Assembly (NCBI GenBank): GCA_002423465.1
Contig: DIWG01000066.1
Coordinates: forward strand, 975 to 64,974
Length of the DNA: 64,000 nt
Direction: 5' to 3'
From: Syntrophaceae bacterium UBA6112
GTDB taxonomy: Bacteria; Desulfobacterota; Syntrophia; Syntrophales; UBA5619
The notes beneath the pieces were generated by a model. That model worked only from the letters and a program-made list of their open reading frames with translations. It made no database searches and was not told the origin of the DNA. Shown here piece after piece: positions 50,090-58,977 of this stretch. Numbering within the stretch: the stretch's first letter is position 1; each line of letters starts with the position of its first letter. A program made the position numbers and the translations under genes.

Positions 50090-52470
50090 ATATTTCTCCT
50101 CTCTTTAGGCAGGGAGAAACCAAACGTACTTCCCGAACCCCAGACGCTGTTTATCCAGATCCTGCCGCCCATCAATTCCACAAGCCTTTTGGAGATGGAG
50201 AGACCCAGGCCCGTACCGTCATACTTTCGCGTTAACCCTGAATCGATCTGCCGGAAAGATTGGAATATTTTTCCCATGTCTTCCTCTTTGATCCCAATCC
50301 CCGTATCCATGACCTGGATCGTGACGTTTTCCGCATCCTCCTTGCATACGATCCTGACCGACCCTTGTTCCGTGAACTTGATGGCGTTGCTGAGCAAATT
50401 CAGCAGGATCTGCTCTACCCGCCGGGAATCGCCGGTGATGGTGTTCAGGTCGGGAGCCATTTCGAATGCCAGCTCAAGCCCTCTTCCTTCGGTCAGCGGA
50501 CGCGTGCTTTGCACCACTTTTTCGACGATCTGACGAATATCGATCGGTTCAGAGACCATCTGCAACTGTCCCGCTTCAATCTTCGAGATGTCGAGAACAT
50601 CATTGATCAGCGCGAGCAGGTGTCGGGAACTGCGGCGCACCATATTCAACTGTTTCTTCTGTTCGTCATTTAACGGCCCAACCCTTTCACGAAGAATGAT
50701 TCCGGTAAAACCGATAATGGAGTTCAGTGGGGTTCGCAGTTCGTGAGACATGGTCGCCAGAAAAGCGGATTTTAACCTATCGGCGACTTCGGCCTGTTTT
50801 TTTGCGGCGATGAGGGCCTGCATCGTTTCCTGGGTTTCGGTTACATCCATCACGATGCCGACCATGCGAACAGCCTTCCCATTTTGATCTCGTTCAATCG
50901 CCGCGCCACGGGTAAGTTGCCAGCGAACATTTCCCTTGCAGGTAACAACGCGGTATTTTATCTCATAATTCTCCGTTCTGCCTTCGCGGTAGTCTTCTCC
51001 AGCGGCGAGCACCTGGTCGCGGTCCTCGGGGTAGAGCGTTGCGACCCAGACATCGCGCGTGGTGGGTGTTAATTCCGTCAGAGAAGTTTCAAGCATCTCC
51101 GCCCATCGCTCGTTGACAATCATCTGATTGGTCCGGAGATCTACATCCCAGTAACCCAGGTCGCCTCCCTTCAGGGCTAATTCCATGCTCTCCCGTACCA
51201 GTCGCAGCTCTTTTTCTCGTCTGATGCGCTCTTCAATCTCCCGTGACAGCTTCTCGTTGACCTCCTGAAGCCGCAGCGTGCGTTCCTTGACCAGTTCCTC
51301 GAGATGGTCCCGGTGGTCTCTGAGTTCTTTCCCCGTCGCCTCCAATGACTTTTGGGTCTTGGAGAGAGCGCCGATCATTTCATTGTAAGACTTGGCCAGC
51401 AGCCCGATTTCATCTCCGGAATGGATTTCGATCCGACGCTCAAGAACTGAGGTTTCCGCAATATAATTCGTTTCACGAACAAACTTGTGCAGAGGGCGGA
51501 CCACAAACATATTGAGTCCGATGAGGGTCATGGCCGTCAACAGCAGCAAGCCGATTGACAATCCAACAACCGTAATAATAACCGGACCCCTGATTTCGCT
51601 TTCGATATTCTCTGCGGGAATCATGACGGCGATCTTCCAGCGTTGTTGGCTGGCTGTCCGGTAGTAAACGTAATTTTCTTTGCCTTGAATTTTCAAGGAA
51701 GCGACACCCTGTCTGTTTCCCATCAACAGCTTGAACAGTTCGGGAGAATGGTCGCTGATTTTTTTGAAAAGCATTTTCTGATCTTCACCGGCCAAAACGA
51801 CGCTGTTCTTGTCGGTTAGAAATATTTTCCCGACAGGGCTGATTTTAAAATTGCTGATATAGTCCGTCAAATTGTTCAATGTGATATCGACGCCGACGAC
51901 ACCGTAAAACAGACCGTTTTCATCGATCAGCGCCTTGACGATGCCGATGTTGATATCCGATGTCGTAAGCGATGGGTAGGCATCCGTGATCATGGCCTCC
52001 CGCGGATTCTTTTTGGCCAATCGATACCAGGGGCGGTCTCGGGGATCGTATCGGCTGGGAATTGCGCGTTTGTGCGAGCGGACGGAACTGCCGTTTTCCC
52101 TTCCCATGTAGACGGAGTTCACATAACGGTGCGTCATTCGATAGGCGTTGAATATATCGATGATTTTCTGTTCGAGCGGCTGGATATGGTATTGAAAGGT
52201 TTTTTCGTCTGCTCGAAGAAAGTTGGTAAAGTTGCGATCGTCCCGGGAACGGACGATTTCATTGGCCACCAAGTTATTGACATCGCTTTCCGCTTCGGAA
52301 AAGACATTATTCAATGCGAAATCAATGTGCTGAAGTTGCTTGGAGATGTCCTCCTGAATCGATATCAAGCGATCTTCCCATAGCTTGGCATAAAGAATCC
52401 CTCCCAAGACCGCGGTGATAACAATTGCGCTGCCGGCGTAAAGGAGCAGCAATTTTGTCTGGAGTTTCAT
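50086..52470 (-). CDS. Membrane sensor histidine kinase (dCache-HAMP-PAS-HisKA-HATPase)
   Basis: 794 residues. A first membrane helix (about residues 8-28), a large periplasmic Cache sensor of about 260 residues (YDPRDRPWYRLAKKNP, YGVVGVDITLNNL), a second helix (about 295-320) and HAMP form the input. A coiled coil, a PAS domain (about 430-550) and the kinase core follow. The phospho-acceptor is in MSHELRTPLNS, the N box in LLNLLSNAIKFT, then DTGIGI and GTGLGLSI. Cache domains of this form often sense small organic ligands. The start used is ATG 52470; ATG 52491 is an alternative. Confidence 0.9.
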   Translation of the reverse strand: MKLQTKLLLLYAGSAIVITAVLGGILYAKLWEDRLISIQEDISKQLQHIDFALNNVFSEAESDVNNLVANEIVRSRDDRNFTNFLRADEKTFQYHIQPLEQKIIDIFNAYRMTHRYVNSVYMGRENGSSVRSHKRAIPSRYDPRDRPWYRLAKKNPREAMITDAYPSLTTSDINIGIVKALIDENGLFYGVVGVDITLNNLTDYISNFKISPVGKIFLTDKNSVVLAGEDQKMLFKKISDHSPELFKLLMGNRQGVASLKIQGKENYVYYRTASQQRWKIAVMIPAENIESEIRGPVIITVVGLSIGLLLLTAMTLIGLNMFVVRPLHKFVRETNYIAETSVLERRIEIHSGDEIGLLAKSYNEMIGALSKTQKSLEATGKELRDHRDHLEELVKERTLRLQEVNEKLSREIEERIRREKELRLVRESMELALKGGDLGYWDVDLRTNQMIVNERWAEMLETSLTELTPTTRDVWVATLYPEDRDQVLAAGEDYREGRTENYEIKYRVVTCKGNVRWQLTRGAAIERDQNGKAVRMVGIVMDVTETQETMQALIAAKKQAEVADRLKSAFLATMSHELRTPLNSIIGFTGIILRERVGPLNDEQKKQLNMVRRSSRHLLALINDVLDISKIEAGQLQMVSEPIDIRQIVEKVVQSTRPLTEGRGLELAFEMAPDLNTITGDSRRVEQILLNLLSNAIKFTEQGSVRIVCKEDAENVTIQVMDTGIGIKEEDMGKIFQSFRQIDSGLTRKYDGTGLGLSISKRLVELMGGRIWINSVWGSGSTFGFSLPKERRNI

Positions 52471-52560
52471 TTCGGAGTAACCCCCATTCATTAGGGCACG
52501 TATCGATACTTTAGGACCTCAGAAATAGAAACTTTTATCAATCAATTAGAATGTTTAGTA

Positions 52561-52588
52561 CTTATACCACCACACCGACCAAAGTCAA
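52561..52588 (-). promoter_or_regulatory. Promoter for the signalling operon
   Basis: On the minus strand, TTGACT (complement of 52583-52588) and TATAAG (complement of 52561-52566) are 16 bases apart. The start near 52554 leaves about 84 bases before the kinase ATG. The five genes downstream are packed closely with no obvious internal terminator. Confidence 0.6.
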
Positions 52589-52779
52589 GACATATCATGG
52601 GTGCATCGCATTGTGCGACATTTCCTCAAAAGAAATGATTTGCAGCAAGCTTCAGGATATGCACCCCCACATCATGATAAACTTTTTTCAATATTATTCC
52701 GGCGCTTGCCGTCGAGGCCGGGGTGATCGACGATAGGGGGTTGCCGGCTTCGTGAAGAGCTTCCGCAGGGAACAGCCGA

Positions 52780-53715
52780 TCAGGGTTCTTCCGCCAGGAG
52801 GGTGTGCAGGAATATCCCGTTCTTGAGCGCTTCTTTTTTAGCCTCGATCACCAGGTTGGCGCCGGATCCGGATAAAAGACGGAGAGCCTCGCGCACCGGA
52901 ACGTTGCCGGCATCCAAGGAATCATGGTCGTCGGTGTAGCGCGCCGGGCCGACGCCCGAGTTCGTGGCATGGTTGCTGTGCAGATGCGCGGTGATCACCT
53001 TGCCGGTCGCCAGGATCCGCCTGATGCCTTCCAGGAAGCCGAATCCGTACACTTGATCGGCGATCCACAGATGCCCGATGTCCAGGCAGAGCCCCGCCGA
53101 GGGAAGGACCCGCACCGTTTCGACCGCATCGCGGGGCGTCTGGATGAGATAACCGACGCGCGGATTGAGGTTTTCGACCGCCAGTCCAATGCCGCGTTCT
53201 GCGCATCGCATGCTGAACCCTGCAAGGTTGGCAAGGGTCCGTTCCATGAAAACGCGGTACTGTGGCGTGCCGGCATAGTCGGGGCCGCAGATCGCACCTT
53301 CCTGAACACGAACGTAGGGTTTGAATTCGGCCGCGGTGAGAAGACGCATCCGCAACGCCTCGTCGGCGGGTATTGCACGGTTGGTGGCATAGCCGGGATG
53401 AACCACGATGACGGAGGCGCCGAATTCGGTCGCCGTTTCGAGCGTTGCATCCAGGTCGTGGTAGCTCCGTTCGACGACGCCGGCATCATCGCCGGCGAGA
53501 CTGGGAAAGAATTCCGTGGACGGACAGGCCGCATGCACGGAGACCGTCCTGCCGCGCAGCACCGGCTTTAGGGAATTCAGAAAATACCGTCCCATCTTGA
53601 AAGACAACTCGAAGAGCGCCTGCCTGCCCGTCCGGGCTTCGAAGCCGGCGATGTATTCGACGACTTCCTCTTTCGTCGTGAGCCCCGCAAGCGACAGGGC
53701 GATCAGGTTGCCCAT
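52780..53715 (-). CDS. Sugar phosphate isomerase/epimerase-like TIM-barrel protein (AP endonuclease 2 fold)
   Basis: 311 residues. The xylose-isomerase/EndoIV-like barrel has metal-site segments VIVVHPGYAT, GLAVENLNPRVGYLI, GLCLDIGHLWIA, ITAHLHSNH and LVIEAKKEA, whose E, D, H and E residues fit the family metal site. It is too short and divergent for a DNA endonuclease call. The substrate is unknown. Start ATG 53715 after GGAG, with a longer frame to 53724. It follows a ferric-type binding protein on the same strand, with 290 bases between. Confidence 0.78.
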   Translation of the reverse strand: MGNLIALSLAGLTTKEEVVEYIAGFEARTGRQALFELSFKMGRYFLNSLKPVLRGRTVSVHAACPSTEFFPSLAGDDAGVVERSYHDLDATLETATEFGASVIVVHPGYATNRAIPADEALRMRLLTAAEFKPYVRVQEGAICGPDYAGTPQYRVFMERTLANLAGFSMRCAERGIGLAVENLNPRVGYLIQTPRDAVETVRVLPSAGLCLDIGHLWIADQVYGFGFLEGIRRILATGKVITAHLHSNHATNSGVGPARYTDDHDSLDAGNVPVREALRLLSGSGANLVIEAKKEALKNGIFLHTLLAEEP

Positions 53716-54007
53716 GAACGGCACTCCTTATATTGTATATGGGGAAAATCGTCTTGATGAAAGGGCTGAGAATCGTCAAGATGATCACTCCCTTGAAGAC
53801 CCTTGAGATGGGGCGTTGGAAAAAGACAAAAATATCCCCCCGGTTGGTGTTCGGGAACCGCCGCAAAGCTGCTTCGATTTGCGGTTCCGGAACCGGCGCC
53901 GAAACGAGAGGCGCTACATCAAATTCCATCTTCCGGAAGAGGTAGCCCAGTCCTCCTGATATCGTCACCATCTCCCAGGGGGTTGTAGCGTGCGCTTCCG
54001 GTCAAGA
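53716..54007 (-). other. Gap between isomerase and binding-protein genes
   Basis: About 290 bases. A minus-strand frame covering 53486-53971 starts MVTISGGLGYLF and runs into the isomerase gene in another frame. It shows no family motif, has no convincing Shine-Dalgarno, and is not annotated as a gene. It may be remnant or regulatory sequence. Confidence 0.4.
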
Positions 54008-55033
54008 TTACGGCGCTGCGAAAATCTTTTTGAACTCCGCCCCCCACTTCTTGATCTCGTCATCCGACAGCTCGCGGATCGGGATGACCTTCGCCTTGTC
54101 GATTCCGGCGATCGGGGGATAGACGCCCGGCGCGAGGACATATTCGCCCACTTTCTCGGCCATGATCTTCATCGCGTCCCGGGACAACCAGTAATCCACG
54201 AACAGCCTCGCAGCGTTGGGATGGGGTGCGCCGGCCGTAATGGCCATTCCCCGGGGAGTCCCCATCATCGGCTGGGAAACATGAGCCCAATCCAGCGGCG
54301 CGGGCGCCTTGGTGATGATGTATTTCGGCATCGAGATGCCGATCCACTTCTCCCCGCTCTCGATCGGGGCCGGTGTGGGGCCGAAAGAAGCCACGAACAT
54401 CGGCTTGTTGGCGGCCAGCCCTTTGAGGAACTTCATCCATTCCGCTTCCGATTTGATCACATTTTCCTTGAGTCCGATCAGCCAGGAGATCGTCGTCGGA
54501 TGGGAGGAGGGATCGGCCATGACGATCTTTCCCTTCCACTTCGGGTCCGTTAGGTCTTCATACTTTTTGGGGACATCGGCCGGTTTGACCAGCTCCTTGT
54601 TGTAGATCAGGGCCGCATATTCGATGCCGAAGCTCTGGATCTTGCCGTCCCGGTTTGCCCATTTCGGATATCCGGCCGCGGCGGGGGATATGTATGACGC
54701 CAGAACGCCCTTTTCCATCAGAAATTCGAGGACCGGCATCGGCGCCTGGAGAACATCGGCCGTGAGCTTGCCGGCCGCCTGTTCCGTCATGATGGTCGCA
54801 ATGAATTTGGTGGTGGAGAGCCGTGTATACGCCGCCTTGACGCCGTACCGCTTTCCGAAATCCTCCAGGATCGGCTCCACGGAGGTGATGTTGGCATAAA
54901 ACGTCACCTTTCCCTCCGCCTTTGCCTTTTCCGCCAGGGCCTGCCCAGCCGAACCCGTCGCATCCGTCCCCGCCGCAAAAACGCAGGGGGCCGCAAACAG
55001 AACCAAAACAATAAAAATGATCAGTTTCTTCAT
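54008..55033 (-). CDS. ABC transporter substrate-binding protein (ferric-iron type)
   Basis: 341 residues. Signal peptide KKLIIFIVLVLFAAPCVFA and a bilobed binding domain with KAKAEGKVTFYANITSVEPIL, AAYTRLSTTKFIATI, ALIYNKELVKPADVPKKYEDL and GMAITAGAPHPNAARLFVDYWLS. These are features of the Fe3+/SBP class 6-8 group. The permease and ATPase of a ferric-type importer lie at 41.6-44.5 kb, so this is the probable partner. The start ATG 55033 follows AAAGGAGGAG. No Fe-specific ligand set could be confirmed. Confidence 0.83.
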   Translation of the reverse strand: MKKLIIFIVLVLFAAPCVFAAGTDATGSAGQALAEKAKAEGKVTFYANITSVEPILEDFGKRYGVKAAYTRLSTTKFIATIMTEQAAGKLTADVLQAPMPVLEFLMEKGVLASYISPAAAGYPKWANRDGKIQSFGIEYAALIYNKELVKPADVPKKYEDLTDPKWKGKIVMADPSSHPTTISWLIGLKENVIKSEAEWMKFLKGLAANKPMFVASFGPTPAPIESGEKWIGISMPKYIITKAPAPLDWAHVSQPMMGTPRGMAITAGAPHPNAARLFVDYWLSRDAMKIMAEKVGEYVLAPGVYPPIAGIDKAKVIPIRELSDDEIKKWGAEFKKIFAAP

Positions 55034-55056
55034 AGCTTCTCCTCCTTTGGTCGGAA

Positions 55057-55085
55057 CTGCTAACACGCTTGGGCAACATTGTCAA
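55057..55085 (-). promoter_or_regulatory. Promoter candidate for the binding-protein gene
   Basis: On the minus strand TTGACA (complement of 55080-55085) and TAGCAG (complement of 55057-55062) are 17 bases apart. The -35 is perfect, the -10 poor. The start would fall near 55050, only 17 bases before the ATG. Confidence 0.4.
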
Positions 55086-55126
55086 ATTTGATACTTTTCC
55101 CGGGTCATGAACGGCAACAGCTGCGT

Positions 55127-56056
55127 TCAGCAACCATTACGCCCTTTGGTTGTTTCGTCCTTCGAACAGGATTCTTCAAGAAACCTTTCTACTTCAACCC
55201 CTTCCGGAATTCCGGTTCGCCCCCCGAGCCGGGTGCAACTCAGGGCCGCAGCAGCACTCGAATAGCGCAGTATGTCATCCCAACCCTTGCCCAACGCAAG
55301 GCATCCGGCAAATGCTCCGTGAAAAACATCCCCGGCGCCTGTGCTGTCTTTGACCGCGACGTGAAAAGCAGGGATCCGTCCCTCCCCGCCGGTATTGCTC
55401 CAGACGACACCTTCTTTGCCAAGAGTGATCACGACATGGCGGTTATAGGAGATCAATTTTTTCAATGCCGGCTCAGGTGAAGATATCCCCGTGAGTTCAT
55501 AGGCAAATTGAGCCGAACAGACCAGATGGTCGACTTTGTCGAACAGTTGAGAGGTGCCGCTGTTCCACGAGCCCGCATCGAGAACGGTCAGGATCCCCAT
55601 GGCAGGGGCTTCCTTCAGAAGCGACATTGAAAGTTCGGGTTCATGTCCGTCAAAAAGAATCACTTTCGGATGAATATTTGCAATATTGAACATTTCACGA
55701 TGAAGATCCGAATTCGCGGAACGGTAATTGACGAGGGATCTTTCCCCCGCTGAATTTACCCGAACGCTGGAAAGCGGTGTCGGGTATTCGCCACGAACGA
55801 CAAGCTCCGTGTTGACACCGGCCGATTGCAATTCTTCGAGATGGAGCCCACCGAACAGGTCCAAGCCCAGATAACCGGCAAAAGCCGATTTCAACCCCAT
55901 ACGGGAAACCATGACGGATGCATTGGCCGCAGGACCGCCGCCACAGCGGACAAATGATTCGGCAAACATCTTTTCATCGGGTTCCGGATGGCGATTCACC
56001 CAGAAAACGAAATCATAAGAAGTGGCCCCGACGCAGAGAACATCAATACTTTGCAC
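55127..56056 (-). CDS. PfkB family carbohydrate kinase
   Basis: 309 residues, normal for ribokinase/fructokinase-like sugar kinases. It begins VLCVGATSYDFVFWV, then the substrate motif CGGGPAANASVMVSRMG, LTVLDAGSW, VVITLGKEGVVW and the anion-hole/catalytic motif DSTGAGDVFHGAFAG with the catalytic aspartate. The sugar cannot be named. The frame opens far upstream (56350), but similarity starts at the GTG at 56056, preceded by AGTAGGG. It is upstream of the ferric-type binding protein, same strand, but with its own gap. Confidence 0.87.
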   Translation of the reverse strand: MQSIDVLCVGATSYDFVFWVNRHPEPDEKMFAESFVRCGGGPAANASVMVSRMGLKSAFAGYLGLDLFGGLHLEELQSAGVNTELVVRGEYPTPLSSVRVNSAGERSLVNYRSANSDLHREMFNIANIHPKVILFDGHEPELSMSLLKEAPAMGILTVLDAGSWNSGTSQLFDKVDHLVCSAQFAYELTGISSPEPALKKLISYNRHVVITLGKEGVVWSNTGGEGRIPAFHVAVKDSTGAGDVFHGAFAGCLALGKGWDDILRYSSAAAALSCTRLGGRTGIPEGVEVERFLEESCSKDETTKGRNGC

Positions 56057-56130
56057 GACCCTACTTTCCGATATTATTTTCGCCGCCCGGAATGTTTGAT
56101 CGATAATGAACCGGGAGCGCAACCCGCAAG

Positions 56131-56149
56131 CCCCGCCTTGCAGGCGGGG
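56131..56149. repeat. GC hairpin upstream of pfkB
   Basis: CCCCGCC and GGCGGGG form a perfect seven-base stem with a five-base loop. A related but less perfect hairpin (CCCCGCCC / GGGTGGAG) lies at 56193-56211, both preceded by an AAG or GAAG. They look like two copies of a short structured repeat. Confidence 0.5.
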
Positions 56150-56192
56150 ATCAGGAGAGCCGTAAAATACAGACATCTTCCTGACCGGGAAG

Positions 56193-56221
56193 CCCCGCCC
56201 TGTGGGTGGAGTTTTATATTT
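56193..56221 (+). terminator. Hairpin with T-run upstream of rpmH
   Basis: An imperfect GC hairpin (56193-56211) is followed on the plus strand by TTTTATATTTT. It resembles an intrinsic terminator but there is no plus-strand gene before it. It may stop antisense transcription coming from within pfkB. Confidence 0.4.
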
Positions 56222-56460
56222 TGCACAGGATGTGTCGGATGTCAATGGCACATGCCGCCAACCAAGGACATACCGCCGAAAAAACGGCCCTTGTTTGTTG
56301 ACAGCCACCCCACAAATACCTTCCCTCATCCCCTTCCCCGTTGTAATCACTCAATGGGTAACCCTTATTCCAGGCAATACGAATCCGGATTTTGCCTTGA
56401 CAAACCACTTTCATTATGGTTTATCACACCACTTATTAATTTGAATCGGGGTTTTAGACG
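56222..56460 (+). other. Leader region of the rpmH operon
   Basis: No gene supported between the hairpins and rpmH. The distal part holds a promoter. I looked for DnaA boxes (TTATCCACA-like) because rpmH is often near oriC and found none that matched well. Confidence 0.5.
56397..56425 (+). promoter_or_regulatory. Promoter for rpmH-rnpA-yidD-yidC
   Basis: TTGACA at 56397-56402 is a perfect -35 box; TTTATC at 56420-56425 is a fair -10 box with 17-base spacing. The start would be near 56431, 30 bases before rpmH. Confidence 0.5.
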
Positions 56461-56598
56461 ATGAAAAAGACATTGACGACATTTAGCAACACCAAGCGAA
56501 AGCGCACGCATGGTTTCCTTGTCCGCATGGCGACCCGGGGAGGCCGGGCCGTGCTCAGCCGAAGACGGGCGAAGGGCAGGAAGAGACTGGCGGTGTAA
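56461..56598 (+). CDS. rpmH: 50S ribosomal protein L34
   Basis: 45 residues, too short for the usual ORF cutoff. The sequence runs MKKTLTTFSNTKRKRTHGFL, then RMATRGGRAVLSRRRAKGRKRL, the standard basic L34. It is followed 57 bases later by rnpA, the usual order. The Shine-Dalgarno is weak (GGGG eleven bases upstream). Confidence 0.95.
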   Translation: MKKTLTTFSNTKRKRTHGFLVRMATRGGRAVLSRRRAKGRKRLAV

Positions 56599-56655
56599 CC
56601 CCCGCGGGCGGGCCAAAGGCGGATCGGTGAGGCCCCGGGAAAGGGGCGGTACGGC

Positions 56656-57003
56656 ATGGAATCCCAAACCTTTGGCAAGGATGAACGCATCCGAAAACGG
56701 CAGGATTATTTACGGATCTACGAGCAGGGGGTACGGATAACCTCGAAGCGTTTCACCATTATCACACTTGTGAACCAGACGGGAATCAGAAGACTGGGGA
56801 TGACGGTCAGCAAGAAAGCGGGGAATGCCGTACAGAGAAACAGGATTAAGCGAATTTTGCGTGAGTTTTTCCGATTGAACAAATCCAGGCTTCCGGCCTC
56901 TCAGGACATCGTGATCATCGCTAAAAAGGGGATATTGCCTCTCACGTACGGGGATGTTTGCACGGAGTTGCGGAGCCGCCTGATGCACAGAGCCGATGTC
57001 TGA
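56656..57003 (+). CDS. rnpA: Ribonuclease P protein component
   Basis: 115 residues. Protein subunit that helps the RNA of RNase P process tRNA 5' ends. It contains the RNR motif region KKAGNAVQRNRIKRILREFFR, with KRQDYLRIYEQGVRI before it and QDIVIIAKKGI after it. Its 3' end overlaps yidD by eight bases. Codon use matches the rest of the block. Confidence 0.95.
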   Translation: MESQTFGKDERIRKRQDYLRIYEQGVRITSKRFTIITLVNQTGIRRLGMTVSKKAGNAVQRNRIKRILREFFRLNKSRLPASQDIVIIAKKGILPLTYGDVCTELRSRLMHRADV

Positions 57004-57232
57004 AAATCCATTCATGCGGATATTGGGAAACTTTTTCGTCGCGCTGGTCCGGGTTTACCAGATCTGCATCTCTCCCTTCTTGGGTCCCGGCTGCCGTTAT
57101 TATCCGACCTGCTCCGAATATGCGATCATTGCCATCCGGCGCTACGGCCCCTTCAAGGGGGCATTCCTGGGCGTAATGCGGATTCTTCGTTGTCACCCCC
57201 TGCACGCCGGCGGGTATGACCCGGTGAAATGA
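56996..57232 (+). CDS. yidD: Membrane protein insertion efficiency factor YidD
   Basis: 78 residues from ATG 56996 (72 if ATG 57014 is used). The core has VRVYQICISPFLGPGCRYYP, PTCSEYAIIAIRRYGPFKG and RCHPLHAGGYDPV, diagnostic of YidD, which assists YidC in membrane protein insertion. Position between rnpA and yidC is conserved. Confidence 0.94.
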   Translation: MSENPFMRILGNFFVALVRVYQICISPFLGPGCRYYPTCSEYAIIAIRRYGPFKGAFLGVMRILRCHPLHAGGYDPVK

Positions 57233-57260
57233 AAATTTAGAAAAAATCCTGGAGGTATAA

Positions 57261-58964
57261 ATGGACAAGAGAACCCTTCTCGCCGTTGTCCTGTCGATCA
57301 CCGTATTGCTGGTTTACCAGACCTTTTTTGTCAAACCGCCCGTCAAGACAGCGCCGCCGCCCCAGCAGCAAGCCGAAACCGCCCAGCAGGGGGCCAAACC
57401 GGCCCCCGCGCCAACCGTAGCGGCCACAGCGCCGCCGGTTCCATCGATTCAACCTGCAACGACGGGCCGCTTGACGGCCGCACAGGCCATAACCGGAACG
57501 GAGCGGGATGTGGTTGTGGAAAACCCCCTCTTCCGGGCTGTACTCACGACGCGGGGGGGGGCGCTGAAATCTTTCCAGTTGAAACAGTATAAGACGGAGG
57601 TGGCAAACAGCGAAGACATCGTCGACACCTTCATGCGCATGATCGGCAAAGGGAAACCGAAGCGGGAAGGCGGTCCGAAGCCCGTAGAACTCGTTCATCT
57701 CGCTGAGGGGATGCCGCGGCCTCTTTCCATCTCCTTCCCCGATTCGACCATCAATATCCCCGGGGACGGATTCTACGAAGTGGACGGAACCAGCCTCGAT
57801 ATGACGGCGGGCAAGGAATCGCGCCGTCTGACCTTCAGCCAGACCTATCCGGGTGAACTCAAGGTTGAAAAAGTCTTTACCTTCCACCCGGACAAATACA
57901 ACTTCGAGCTGGAAGTTCGGGTCCACAACCTCGGGGCCGCCCCCTTGAACCAGAGCGGCGGCTTGACCTGGTACCAGTATGTCGATCCGGCCGCGCCGAC
58001 GGACAGTTACGGCCACGACGGCCCCGTCTCCTACATCGCCAAGAGCATCGACCGCCCCGAGGTCGATAAACTGGAGGCGGACAAAACCCTCGGCCCAGAC
58101 GTCTCCTGGGGCGGCTTCGAGAGCAAATACTTCATCGCCGCACTGATCCCGCAGAAACCTTCTCTGACAAGCTTCCGGATGACGAAGGACAGCAGCAATC
58201 TGGTCGCCGTGGGCCTCAAGGGTCCGAAGAACTTGATCCCTCCCGGTCAGCCCGGCGTTTTTAATTATTCCCTCTATCTGGGACCAAAGGATTACAATCT
58301 GCTCAAAGCGCAAAACCTCGGCCTGGAGAACGCGATCGATTTCGGCGACTGGCTCAAATGGCTGGCGATTCCGCTGTTGATCACCCTTAAGTTCCTCTAC
58401 GGCTATATCGGCAACTACGGGATTGCGATCATCCTCCTGACCATTCTGATCAAGCTGATCTTCTGGCCCCTCGGAAACAAGAGTTACAAATCGATGAAGG
58501 AGATGCAGAAGCTTCAGCCGAAGATGACCGCCCTGCGCGAGAAATACAAGGACGACAAGACGCGGCTGAGCCAGGAGTCGATGGCCCTCTACAAGACCCA
58601 CAAGGTCAATCCGTTGGGCGGATGTCTGCCGATGGTTGTGCAGATTCCCGTCTTCTTTGGTCTCTACAAGGCCCTGCTCTATGCGATCGAGCTGCGTCAC
58701 TCCCCTCTTTTTTGGTGGATCCAGGATCTTTCCGCGAAGGATCCCTATTACATCACGCCGCTTATCATGGGCGGCACGATGTTCATCCAGCAGAAAATGA
58801 CCCCCACGGGGGCCGACCCGATGCAAGCGAAGATCATGCTCTTCATGCCGATCATCTTCACCTTCATGTTCCTCAATTTCCCGTCGGGATTGGTGATCTA
58901 CTGGCTGTTCAACAACATCATCAGCATCGGCCAGCAGGTGTACATCAACAAACAACCGTCATAG
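57261..58964 (+). CDS. yidC: Membrane protein insertase YidC
   Basis: 567 residues, the long Gram-negative form. An N-terminal membrane helix (about residues 6-22) and a proline/alanine-rich linker precede the large periplasmic P1 domain (DVVVENPLFRAVLTTRGG, LTWYQYVDPAAPTDSYG). The C-terminal insertase core follows (GYIGNYGIAIILLTILIK, MKEMQKLQPKMTALREKYKD, NPLGGCLPMVVQIPVFFG, MLFMPIIFTFMFLNFPSGL). The hydrophilic-groove arginine lies in the core. Start ATG 57261 has TGGAGG upstream. Confidence 0.96.
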   Translation: MDKRTLLAVVLSITVLLVYQTFFVKPPVKTAPPPQQQAETAQQGAKPAPAPTVAATAPPVPSIQPATTGRLTAAQAITGTERDVVVENPLFRAVLTTRGGALKSFQLKQYKTEVANSEDIVDTFMRMIGKGKPKREGGPKPVELVHLAEGMPRPLSISFPDSTINIPGDGFYEVDGTSLDMTAGKESRRLTFSQTYPGELKVEKVFTFHPDKYNFELEVRVHNLGAAPLNQSGGLTWYQYVDPAAPTDSYGHDGPVSYIAKSIDRPEVDKLEADKTLGPDVSWGGFESKYFIAALIPQKPSLTSFRMTKDSSNLVAVGLKGPKNLIPPGQPGVFNYSLYLGPKDYNLLKAQNLGLENAIDFGDWLKWLAIPLLITLKFLYGYIGNYGIAIILLTILIKLIFWPLGNKSYKSMKEMQKLQPKMTALREKYKDDKTRLSQESMALYKTHKVNPLGGCLPMVVQIPVFFGLYKALLYAIELRHSPLFWWIQDLSAKDPYYITPLIMGGTMFIQQKMTPTGADPMQAKIMLFMPIIFTFMFLNFPSGLVIYWLFNNIISIGQQVYINKQPS

Positions 58965-58977
58965 AGGTGCTCGGGCA

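Noticed and set aside
53486..53971. 161-residue minus-strand frame between the isomerase and the binding protein
   Set aside because: More than half overlaps the isomerase gene in another frame, and the rest lacks a good ribosome site and any family motif.
56222..56460. Possible replication origin upstream of rpmH
   Set aside because: rpmH blocks are often near oriC, but no dnaA gene and no cluster of TTATCCACA-like boxes is present here.
57237..58955. 572-residue minus-strand open frame opposite yidC
   Set aside because: yidC has full family landmarks on the plus strand; the antisense frame is rich in D, E, H and R without domain structure.
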